Of a stretch of 8,536 nucleotides of DNA, positions 1 through 6,174 are shown in pieces. This stretch comes from Burkholderiaceae bacterium (GTDB taxonomy: Bacteria; Pseudomonadota; Gammaproteobacteria; Burkholderiales; Burkholderiaceae). The notes under the pieces are model-generated. The model ran no database searches. It was not told the DNA's origin and saw only the letters and a program-made list of their open reading frames with translations. The DNA lies in NCBI GenBank assembly GCA_030151165.1, contig JASLEM010000303.1, forward strand, positions 1-8,536. Direction: 5' to 3'. The first letter of the stretch is position 1. Each line of letters starts with the position of its first letter. The position numbers were made by a program, and so were the translations under genes.

Positions 1-74
1 ATGCCCATGCAGCCCAGCCCGATGGCCGAGACTTCCAGTCCCTGGCTGCCCAGTTTGCGTCTTGGCAAGGTCAT
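1..74 (-). CDS. Aldo/keto reductase, N-terminal fragment (runs off the left edge)
   Basis: Only the first 24 codons are in the window. Read from the ATG at 74-72, the peptide contains LPRRKLGSQGLEVSAIGLGC followed by MG. This is the classic N-terminal strand and loop of the aldo/keto reductase superfamily (the R-x-LG-x-x-G-L-x-VS-x-x-GLGCMG type seen in the YajO/Tas/IolS-like group). These enzymes reduce aldehydes or ketones with NADPH in the cytosol. A GGAG Shine-Dalgarno (positions 85-82) sits 7 nt before the start, which fixes it. The gene follows the LysR regulator on the same strand after an 82-bp gap, in which I see no clear promoter, only a weak CGAC/GTCG inverted repeat near 112-124. 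The catalytic Asp/Tyr/Lys/His lie outside the window, so activity cannot be judged. The family call is strong despite the short length; substrate is unknown. Confidence 0.85.
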   Translation of the reverse strand, partial: MTLPRRKLGSQGLEVSAIGLGCMG

Positions 75-156
75 GTTCGCGCTCCGATGAGTGAGGATGG
101 TTGGTTGCGGACGACTCTACGTCGATCCGATCATCCCGGCGTCGCGCTGCGGCAAG

Positions 157-1071
157 TCAACGTCTGCGGGAGGCCCGGCCGCGCGGGTCGAGTTCGCGGA
201 TGAGCTCGACGAACGCCCGCAGCCCCGCCGGCGCGTGGCGGCGGCTCGGGTAGTAGAGGCACAGGCCGGGGCTGGGCGGCGTCCAGTCGGCGAGCACGCG
301 CACGAGGCGGCCCTGGTCGAGATCCTCGCGCACCGACGGCGCCGAGACCCACGCCAGCGCGACGCCGGCCAGCGCGGCCGCGCGCGTGCAGGGCATGTCG
401 TCGAGCGTGAGCGGGCCGTCGACGTCGATGGCCACCGCCTGGCCCTTCTTCAGGAACTCCCAGCGGCACATCGTCCCGCTGGGCAGGCGCGTGCGAACGC
501 AGTCGTGCTTCGCGAGATCGGCCGGCGTCCTCGGCTTCGCATGGCGCGCGAAGTAGTCCGGCGAGCCGACGACCGCCATGCCGAGGTCGGGGCCCATCGG
601 CACCGAGACCATGTCGCGCGGCACGGCCTCGGCCACGCGGATGCCGGCGTCGTAGCCGGCGGCGACGATGTCGATCAGCCGGCCCTCGGTGACGATGTCG
701 ACGTGCATCTCGGGGTGCCGCCGCACGTATTCGTGGACGAGGGGCGCGACCATCAGCGCGGCGCCGCCGCTGGTGTTGAGGCGCAGCGTGCCGCGCGGCG
801 CGGCGGCGAGGTCGTTGGCGGTCGCCATCGCGTCGCGGATCTGCGCGAGCGCCGGCGCGACCTCGGCGACGAAGCGCTCGCCGGCCTCCGACAGCGCGAC
901 GCTGCGCGTGGTGCGGTTGAACAGCCGCACGCCCAGCCGCGCCTCGAGGCCGGCCACCGCGTTGCTCAGCGCCGAGGTCGACATGCCCAGGTCCACGGCC
1001 GCGCCGCGGAAGCTGGCGCGGCGCGCGACGGCCAGCACGGCCTCGAGTTCGATCAGTCCGCTCTTGTGCAT
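157..1071 (-). CDS. LysR-family transcriptional regulator
   Basis: The 304-aa protein has the usual length and layout of a LysR-type regulator. The N-terminal winged helix-turn-helix spans about residues 7-65 (LEAVLAVARRASF, then STSALSNAVAGLEARLGVRL, FNRTTRSVALSEAG). A linker helix and a periplasmic-binding-like effector domain follow from about residue 94 (GTLRLNTSGG) to 295. The sequence resembles the large CrgA/DmlR-like group found in Burkholderiales. The reading frame stays open 34 codons further upstream, but that extension crosses the divergent promoter region and would overlap the aldehyde dehydrogenase start, so I chose the ATG at 1071, which begins MHKSGLIELEAV as expected for the family. 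Its ribosome site is weak (GGGACG). It is transcribed away from the aldehyde dehydrogenase at 1148, the standard arrangement for a LysR protein controlling the neighbour and itself. The small-molecule effector cannot be inferred. Confidence 0.93.
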   Translation of the reverse strand: MHKSGLIELEAVLAVARRASFRGAAVDLGMSTSALSNAVAGLEARLGVRLFNRTTRSVALSEAGERFVAEVAPALAQIRDAMATANDLAAAPRGTLRLNTSGGAALMVAPLVHEYVRRHPEMHVDIVTEGRLIDIVAAGYDAGIRVAEAVPRDMVSVPMGPDLGMAVVGSPDYFARHAKPRTPADLAKHDCVRTRLPSGTMCRWEFLKKGQAVAIDVDGPLTLDDMPCTRAAALAGVALAWVSAPSVREDLDQGRLVRVLADWTPPSPGLCLYYPSRRHAPAGLRAFVELIRELDPRGRASRRR

Positions 1072-1079
1072 CGTCCCGA

Positions 1080-1092
1080 TTATCGCGATGAA
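1080..1092. promoter_or_regulatory. Candidate LysR operator (T-N11-A dyad) in the divergent promoter
   Basis: In the 76 bp between the regulator and the aldehyde dehydrogenase, TTATCGCGATGAA fits the T-N11-A rule and is nearly palindromic around ATCGCGAT (1082-1089). With GATT to the left and AATC to the right, the dyad extends to 17 bp with one unpaired base. It lies 8 bp upstream of the regulator ATG, where binding could repress the regulator's own gene. Assignment rests on position and symmetry only. Confidence 0.4.
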
Positions 1093-1096
1093 TCGT

Positions 1097-1109
1097 CCGA
1101 CTTCGTCGG
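1097..1109. repeat. Short perfect inverted repeat CCGAC-TTC-GTCGG
   Basis: Five-base arms with a 3-bp spacer lie between the T-N11-A dyad and the aldehyde dehydrogenase start. Extending one step gives a G-T mismatch, then another G-C pair. It could be a second (activation-type) regulator contact site or chance symmetry in GC-rich DNA. Confidence 0.3.
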
Positions 1110-1147
1110 GCTTATCAAACCAGTCCGGCGGGCCCAGACTGAAGCCC

Positions 1148-2587
1148 ATGAACTCGACCACCCACTCCTTCACCGTCGTCTCCCAGGCCTACATCGACGG
1201 CGCGTTCGTCGAACCGCACGGACGCGAGATGGCCGATCTCTTCAACCCGTCCACCGAGCAGCGCATCGGCCAGGTGCGGCTGGGCGACCGCGAGGACGCG
1301 CTTCGCGCGATCGCCGCCGCGACGCGGGCGTTCCCAGCGATGGCGCGCACCGGCAAGCGCGAACGCCTCGCGATGCTCGCGCGGCTGCACGCGGCCATGA
1401 GCGCCCGCGTGGACGACATCCGCGACGCGATGATGTTCGAGTACGGCGCGTCGCGCGCGTTCGCGACCGCGTCGGCCTCGCATGCGGCCGAGGCCTTCCG
1501 CCGCGCCGCCGACACGCTCGAGGCGTTCGACCTGACGCGCCGCATCGGCAGCGCCGAGGTGCAGCTGGCGCCGGTCGGCGTCGCCGCGCTCATCACGCCG
1601 TGGAACAGCAACGCCGGCTTCATCGGCACCAAGCTCGCGACGGCGATCGCGGCCGGCTGCACCGCCGTCGTCAAGCCCAGCGAGATGAGCGCGCTGCAGA
1701 CGCAGGTCGTGCTGGAGGCGCTGCACGCGGCCGGCCTGCCGCCGGGCGTGTTCAACGTCGTCAATGGCCGCGGCGACGTCGTCGGCGCGGAGTTCGCGCG
1801 CCATCCGGACATCGCCAAGGTGTCGTTCACCGGCAGCACCGCGGTGGGCAAGGGCATCCTGCGCGCGGGCGCCGAGACGCTCAAGCGCGTCACGCTGGAA
1901 CTCGGCGGCAAGTCGCCCACCGTGATCCTGGACGACGCCGACTTCGCGACGGCGATTCCGCTCGCGATCAAGGCCGGGTTCCTCAACAGCGGCCAGGCCT
2001 GCATCGCCGGCACGCGCATCCTCGTGCCCGAATCGCGGCTCGACGAGGCGCTGATGCTCATCGAGGGCGCCGTCGCGGCGGTGAAGGTCGGCGACCCGCG
2101 CGACCCCGCCACCGAGATCGGCCCCATGGTCAGCCGCAAGCAGTGGGAACGCGTGCAGCGCTACATCGCCCTCGGCGTCGAGGAAGGGGCGCGTGTCGTC
2201 GTCGGCGGCACGGGCCGCCCCGACGGCCTGGCGCACGGCTGGTTCGTCCGGCCGACGGTGTTCGCCGACGTGCGCAACGACATGCAGGTCGCGCGCGACG
2301 AGATCTTCGGCCCGGTGCTGTGCGTCATCGCCTATCTCGACGACGACGACGCCGTCGCGATCGCCAACGACACGGTCTACGGCCTGCAGGCCGGCGTGCA
2401 TTCAGCCGACCCCGCGCGGGCACGCGCGCTCGCGTCACGCCTGCTCGCGGGGCGCGTGCAGGTCAACGGCCTGCATCACGAGCCGATGGCGCCGTTCGGC
2501 GGCTTCAAGCAATCGGGCATGGGGCGCGAGTTCGGCGTGTTCGGGCTCGAGGCCTATCTCGAGCCGAAGACGGTGATGGGGCGTTGA
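1148..2587 (+). CDS. NAD(P)+-dependent aldehyde dehydrogenase (ALDH superfamily)
   Basis: This 479-aa cytosolic enzyme would oxidise an aldehyde to its carboxylic acid using NAD(P)+. All hallmark elements are present: PWN (151-153, catalytic Asn153), KPSE with cofactor Lys176, FTGS (227-230), ELGGKSP with general base Glu251, SGQAC with nucleophile Cys285, EIFGPV with Glu385, and the C-terminal PFGGFKQSGMGRE (449-461). Length is normal for the family. The open frame runs far upstream, but only the ATG at 1148 (MNSTTHSF) gives a family-like N-terminus leading into AYIDGAFVEPHG; no strong Shine-Dalgarno precedes it. It is divergent from the LysR gene and probably controlled by it. Together with the aldo/keto reductase it suggests handling of a reactive aldehyde. 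The substrate is not readable from sequence, so I assign no gene symbol. Confidence 0.95.
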   Translation: MNSTTHSFTVVSQAYIDGAFVEPHGREMADLFNPSTEQRIGQVRLGDREDALRAIAAATRAFPAMARTGKRERLAMLARLHAAMSARVDDIRDAMMFEYGASRAFATASASHAAEAFRRAADTLEAFDLTRRIGSAEVQLAPVGVAALITPWNSNAGFIGTKLATAIAAGCTAVVKPSEMSALQTQVVLEALHAAGLPPGVFNVVNGRGDVVGAEFARHPDIAKVSFTGSTAVGKGILRAGAETLKRVTLELGGKSPTVILDDADFATAIPLAIKAGFLNSGQACIAGTRILVPESRLDEALMLIEGAVAAVKVGDPRDPATEIGPMVSRKQWERVQRYIALGVEEGARVVVGGTGRPDGLAHGWFVRPTVFADVRNDMQVARDEIFGPVLCVIAYLDDDDAVAIANDTVYGLQAGVHSADPARARALASRLLAGRVQVNGLHHEPMAPFGGFKQSGMGREFGVFGLEAYLEPKTVMGR

Positions 2588-2741
2588 CGCGTCGAGAAAG
2601 CGCAGTGACGCGCGAAGCCCACATCGCGCGCGTCGCGAGGCAGCTCCCTAGGGGAAAACGCGAGTGGGCGCGGGTCTTGCGTGCTACGCTGGCCCCGCCT
2701 TCATCCGCTGCATTGCGTTTAAGCGTGCAGCCCCTGGATCC

Positions 2742-3479
2742 ATGTTCCTCGCTCTCATCCTCGTCGCCGGTCTCTGGGCCGGCGTGCAGAACACCCTCGC
2801 CGGCGGCGGCTCCTTCATCACGCTGCCCGCGCTGATCCTGACGGGGATGACGCCGCTCGCGGCCAACATCACCTCGACCGTCGCGCTCTTTCCCGGCCAG
2901 GTGACGTCGGGCTTCGCGGGGCGCAGCCTCGTCGAGGGCGTCGGGCGGCTGCCGTTCCGCGCGCTGTTCGTCATCAGCATCTTCGGCGGGGCGCTCGGCG
3001 GCCTGCTGCTGCTGAACACGCCGCCCACGATCTTCGCGCGCCTCGTGCCGTGGCTGGTGCTGTTCGCGACCGTCGTCTTCGCGTGGGGCAGCTTCCGCAC
3101 GAAGGTCGAGGGCACGACGCACATCTCGCCGATGGCCGCGGCGATCGCGCAGTTCCTGATCGCGATCTACGGCGGCTACTTCGGCGGCGGCATCGGCTTC
3201 CTGATGCTGGCGGCGCTGACGATGGCCGGCCAGTCCACGCGCGCCGCCGGCGGCACCAAGAACGCGCTCGCCGGCGTGATGAACGCCTCGGCCGTGCTGC
3301 TGTTCGTCACCTCGCCGCAGGTGCACTGGGTCGACGCCGGCGTGCTCGGCGCGGGCGCGATCGCGGGCGGGCTCGTCGGCGCGTGGGCGTTGAAGCGCGC
3401 GAACGAGAAGGCGCTGCGCATCGGCGTGGTGTGCCTGGGTGTCGCCCTGACGATCGGCCTGTTCCTGCGGCCGCTCTGA
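2742..3479 (+). CDS. Sulfite exporter TauE/SafE (TSUP) family membrane protein
   Basis: The 245-aa protein is almost entirely hydrophobic, with about seven to eight predicted membrane spans. It shows the two-fold internal repeat of the TauE/SafE family: GGGSFITLPAL at 21-31 in the first half and YGGYFGGGIGFLML at 143-156 in the second. Between them lie a charged cytoplasmic loop (RTKVEGTTH, about 119-127) and a conserved TKNALAG segment (172-178). Family members export or import small anions such as sulfite, sulfoacetate or other organosulfur compounds across the inner membrane; the actual substrate here is unknown. I chose the ATG at 2742 because the protein then begins directly with its first membrane helix (MFLALILVAGLWAG). 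An in-frame start at 2664 would add a non-conserved 26-residue tail. A TGCTACGCT sequence (2682-2690) could be a -10-like element, but no matching -35 is visible. The gene ends 24 bp before the convergent dehydratase gene. Confidence 0.88.
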   Translation: MFLALILVAGLWAGVQNTLAGGGSFITLPALILTGMTPLAANITSTVALFPGQVTSGFAGRSLVEGVGRLPFRALFVISIFGGALGGLLLLNTPPTIFARLVPWLVLFATVVFAWGSFRTKVEGTTHISPMAAAIAQFLIAIYGGYFGGGIGFLMLAALTMAGQSTRAAGGTKNALAGVMNASAVLLFVTSPQVHWVDAGVLGAGAIAGGLVGAWALKRANEKALRIGVVCLGVALTIGLFLRPL

Positions 3480-3503
3480 ACCTCCGGCCGAACGCCTCGC
3501 GCG

Positions 3504-4427
3504 TCAGGCCGGCAAGCTGGCCTTCCAGGCGAGCAATTGCTCGCGTGTCGCCGACACCCCGCCGCACGCGATCACCACCACGTCGCGGGCGTCGCCCAGC
3601 ACCGCGTCGTCGAGCAGTACCGGCGCCACGCTGGCGCCGCAGGCGGGCTCGACGACGATGCCCTGCTCGCGGTCCATCGCGAGGCAGCCGTCGACGGCCT
3701 GCGCGTCGCTCACGACCACGCTGCGCACGCCGTGGCGGCGCGCCTCGTCGAACGCCTGTTGCGACACCTGGCGCGCGCCGAGCGAGGTCGCGATGCTGGT
3801 GATCGCGGGCAGCGTGACGCGCTCGCCGGCCGCGAGCGCCTGCGCGAGCGAATCGGCGCCGCGGGTCTCGACCGCGACCACCGGCACGTGGCCCCAGCCG
3901 TTGCGGCGCAGGCCCTCGATCACGCCGCACATCAGGCCGCCGCCGCCCACCGACAGCACGACCACGTCCGGCGCCGCGCCCGCCGCGGCGATCTCGTCGA
4001 TCATCGTCGCGTGGCCCGTCCACAGCAGCGGATCGTCGAACGGGTGGATGTAGGCGTCGGTCGGCGCGAGCAGGCCGCGCAGGTGCGCGTCGGCCTCGGC
4101 CCACGACGCGCCGTGCACGACGACTTCCGCGCCCTGCGCCGCGATCAGCGCCTTCGCGCGTTCGCCGGTCGAGGTCGGCACGACGACCAGCACGGCGACG
4201 CCGAGCAGCCGTCCGCAGTGCGCGACCGCGAGCCCGGCATTGCCGCCCGAGGACGACATGAAGCGCGTCGCGCCGCGGGCCGCGTGCACTTCGCACGCGT
4301 GGCCGATGCCGCGCATCTTGAACGAGCCGGAAGGCTGGACGGATTCGATCTTGAGCCGGACGGTGCGGCCCGAGGCCTGCGACAGGGCCGGCGATTCGAT
4401 CAACGGGGTGGCGACGTGCAAGGGCAT
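3504..4427 (-). CDS. Serine/threonine dehydratase-like PLP enzyme (fold-type II)
   Basis: The 307-aa protein belongs to the tryptophan-synthase-beta (fold type II) PLP family and most resembles the short L-serine/L-threonine dehydratases, which convert serine to pyruvate or threonine to 2-oxobutyrate plus ammonia. Visible elements are QPSGSFKMRG with PLP-binding Lys37, SSGGNAG (59-65) that holds the substrate carboxylate, the phosphate loop VGGGG (160-164), TSLGARQVS (214-222), and CGGVSAT with Cys288, which corresponds to the cysteine near the PLP ring nitrogen in mammalian-type serine dehydratases. There is no C-terminal ACT regulatory domain, unlike biosynthetic IlvA. The start at 4427 has a GGAG ribosome site 5 nt upstream and lies 13 bp after the ferredoxin stop, so it is the last gene of the operon. 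Substrate could equally be a modified amino acid such as a diamino- or hydroxy-amino acid. Confidence 0.88.
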   Translation of the reverse strand: MPLHVATPLIESPALSQASGRTVRLKIESVQPSGSFKMRGIGHACEVHAARGATRFMSSSGGNAGLAVAHCGRLLGVAVLVVVPTSTGERAKALIAAQGAEVVVHGASWAEADAHLRGLLAPTDAYIHPFDDPLLWTGHATMIDEIAAAGAAPDVVVLSVGGGGLMCGVIEGLRRNGWGHVPVVAVETRGADSLAQALAAGERVTLPAITSIATSLGARQVSQQAFDEARRHGVRSVVVSDAQAVDGCLAMDREQGIVVEPACGASVAPVLLDDAVLGDARDVVVIACGGVSATREQLLAWKASLPA

Positions 4428-4440
4428 GCGGGCTCCGGGT

Positions 4441-4737
4441 TCATTCGTCGTAGCGCAGCACGACGTCCGACAGCGGCCGCGCGACGCACGGCAGGATCAG
4501 GCCTTCGCGCTTCTCGTCGGCGCTGACGCCGGGCCACGCGATCTCGTACGCCACCTCGCCGCTGACCAGCCGGCACAGGCAGGCGCGGCAGGTGCCGTTG
4601 CGGCACGAACTGCGCAGCGGCAGCATCGCGCGCAGGCCGGCCTTCAGCAGCGATTCGTCGGCGCGCGCCGGGAAGCGCTGGCCCTCGGGCAGCAGCGTGG
4701 CGTGATAGTGGATCGGGATCGGCGTGGCGGCGCTCAT
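4441..4737 (-). CDS. Plant-type [2Fe-2S] ferredoxin domain protein
   Basis: This 98-aa single-domain protein carries the plant-type ferredoxin cluster signature. The ligands are Cys45, Cys50, Cys53 (SSCRNGTCRACLC) and Cys84 (LPCVARPLSD), giving C-x4-C-x2-C-x30-C. A beta-grasp pattern surrounds them: YHATLLPEGQRF, then ESLLKAGLRA, then RLVSGEVAYE. Such proteins are soluble one-electron carriers for oxygenases, desaturases or reductases. The family's fourth cysteine spacing and total length are normal. Cys55 is an extra cysteine inside the cluster loop. The ATG at 4737 is 23 bp after the flavoprotein stop, with only a weak GTGGA-like ribosome site, and the frame continues open into the overlapping flavoprotein gene, so the start rests on the beta-grasp N-terminus. 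Being directly downstream of a flavin disulfide reductase hints at a shared electron path, but class I disulfide reductases do not normally reduce ferredoxins, so the partner is unproven. Confidence 0.88.
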   Translation of the reverse strand: MSAATPIPIHYHATLLPEGQRFPARADESLLKAGLRAMLPLRSSCRNGTCRACLCRLVSGEVAYEIAWPGVSADEKREGLILPCVARPLSDVVLRYDE

Positions 4738-4760
4738 GACGCCGATTGTCCACGCGGCGT

Positions 4761-6161
4761 TCAGTCCAGCGGCCGCAGGCTCTGCAGCATCGTCGGGATC
4801 AGCTCGCTGACCGTCGGGTGGATGTGCATCGTGCGCGAGACGGCGGTGTAGGGCAGCCCGGCGGCCATCACGTCGAGCAGGCAGTGGATCGCCTCGTCGC
4901 CCTCGATGCCCAGCAGCGTCGCGCCGAGGATGCGGTTCGTGTCGGCGTCGATCAAGGCCTCCATGAAGCCGTCGGTCTCGCCGCGCTCGCGCGCGCGGCC
5001 GACGCGCGTCATCGGCAGGCGCCCGAGCTTCACGCGCCGGCCGCCGGCGACGAGCTGGCGCGCGGCGTCCTTGTTGATGCCGATGCGCGCGAGCGGCGGG
5101 TCGGTGAACAGCGCGTAGACGGCGATGCGGTCGCTGACGCGGCGCGAGTCGTCGTCCAGCAGGTTGGCGGCGACGATCTCGAAGTCGTTGTACGACGTGT
5201 GCGTGAACGCGCCGCGGCCGTTGACGTCTCCCAGCGCCCAGATGCCGGGCACGTTGGTGCGCAGCTGGTCGTCGACGCGGATCATCCCGTGCGCGTCGCA
5301 CTCGACGCCAGCGTTCGCGAGATCGAGCGCCTCGGTGTTGGGCCGGCGGCCGATGGCGACGAGCAGGTGGCTGCCTTCGATGTGGCCGGTCTTGCCATCC
5401 TTCGTCGATACGGCCAGGCGTATGCCGTGGCCTTCGGCGCCGCTCGTCAGCGCGCTGGCGTCGGTGCCGGTGCGGATCGCGATGCCCTCGCGTTCGAGCA
5501 CCGCGCGCACGGCGTCGGCGACGTCCCGGTCCTCGCGCGGCAGGAAGCGGTCGCCGTGCTCGATGACCGTCACCGCGCAGCCGAAGCGGCGATACACCTG
5601 GGCGTATTCGAGCGCGATGTAGCCGCCGCCGAGGATCACCAGGTGCGACGGGAACTCGGGGTTGGCGAGGATCGTCTCGCTGGTCATGAAGGGCACGCCG
5701 GCGCCGGCGATCCAGTCCGGCACGATGGGCCGCGCGCCGACATTGAGGAAGATCTTCGGCGCCTGCAGCGTGGCGTCGCCGACCTGCAGCGTGTCGGCGG
5801 ACACGAAGCGCGCCTCGCCGCGCACCAGCGTCAGGTGGTCGGTGCCCTCGAACCACTGGCCGAGGCCGTCGCGCGACTGCTGCACGATGCCCATCGTGCG
5901 CGCGAGGACGGCGGCGTAGTCGATCTCGACCGGGCCGGCGAGGCGCACGCCGAAGTCCGCCGCGCGGCGCGCGAGCCACGCGACGCGCGCGCTGGCGACC
6001 AGCGCCTTGGTCGGCGTGCAGCCATTGTTGACGCAGGTGCCGCCGAGGGGCCCGCGCTCGACGATCGCGGTCTTCAGGCCGCTCTTGGCGAGCCGCACGG
6101 CGAGCGCCGGCGCGGCCTGACCGGTGCCGACGACGATGGCGTCGTAGGAGCTGGGGTTCAT
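4761..6161 (-). CDS. Class I pyridine nucleotide-disulfide oxidoreductase (mercuric reductase-like FAD protein)
   Basis: The 466-aa flavoprotein belongs to the lipoamide dehydrogenase/mercuric reductase/glutathione reductase family. In order it has the FAD-binding GTGQAA (12-17), the redox-active disulfide GGTCVNNGCTPTK (Cys43 and Cys48), a second Rossmann motif LGGGYIALEYAQ for the nicotinamide cofactor (177-188), an acidic Glu201 ending the next strand (suggesting NADH over NADPH), FAD-contacting GDVNG (311-315), and the dimer-interface His448-x4-Glu453 pair in MHIHPTVSE. It lacks the N-terminal metal-binding HMA domain and the C-terminal cysteine pair of true MerA, so mercury reduction is unlikely. 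The electron acceptor is unknown. The ATG at 6161 is preceded by an AAGGA ribosome site and lies 13 bp after the MFS stop, so the two are translationally close. RclA-like function in reactive-oxidant defence is an alternative. Confidence 0.92.
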   Translation of the reverse strand: MNPSSYDAIVVGTGQAAPALAVRLAKSGLKTAIVERGPLGGTCVNNGCTPTKALVASARVAWLARRAADFGVRLAGPVEIDYAAVLARTMGIVQQSRDGLGQWFEGTDHLTLVRGEARFVSADTLQVGDATLQAPKIFLNVGARPIVPDWIAGAGVPFMTSETILANPEFPSHLVILGGGYIALEYAQVYRRFGCAVTVIEHGDRFLPREDRDVADAVRAVLEREGIAIRTGTDASALTSGAEGHGIRLAVSTKDGKTGHIEGSHLLVAIGRRPNTEALDLANAGVECDAHGMIRVDDQLRTNVPGIWALGDVNGRGAFTHTSYNDFEIVAANLLDDDSRRVSDRIAVYALFTDPPLARIGINKDAARQLVAGGRRVKLGRLPMTRVGRARERGETDGFMEALIDADTNRILGATLLGIEGDEAIHCLLDVMAAGLPYTAVSRTMHIHPTVSELIPTMLQSLRPLD

Positions 6162-6174
6162 CGTCTCGTGTCCT

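Noticed and set aside
1072..1173. Upstream extension of the LysR gene by 34 codons
   Set aside because: It would cross the divergent promoter and overlap the aldehyde dehydrogenase start. The 304-aa version starts exactly where LysR proteins usually do.
2588..2612. CGCGTC/GACGCG inverted repeat just after the aldehyde dehydrogenase stop as a terminator
   Set aside because: Only a 6-bp stem with a 13-nt loop and no T-tract; expected by chance in this base composition.
91..2835. A 914-codon open frame on the plus strand across the LysR and aldehyde dehydrogenase genes
   Set aside because: Its translation is dominated by Arg, Ala, His and Gly and resembles no family. It lies antisense to the LysR gene and out of frame with the dehydrogenase. 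It is a product of high GC and rare stop codons.
3484..3513. CCGGCC/GGCCGGC inverted repeat between the convergent TSUP and dehydratase genes as a terminator
   Set aside because: Six-base arms, a 17-nt loop, no T-tract on either strand, and the right arm lies inside the dehydratase coding end. Too weak to call.
4761..6161. Calling the flavoprotein MerA and the region a mercury-resistance operon
   Set aside because: No HMA domain, no C-terminal cysteine pair, and no merR, merT or merP nearby.
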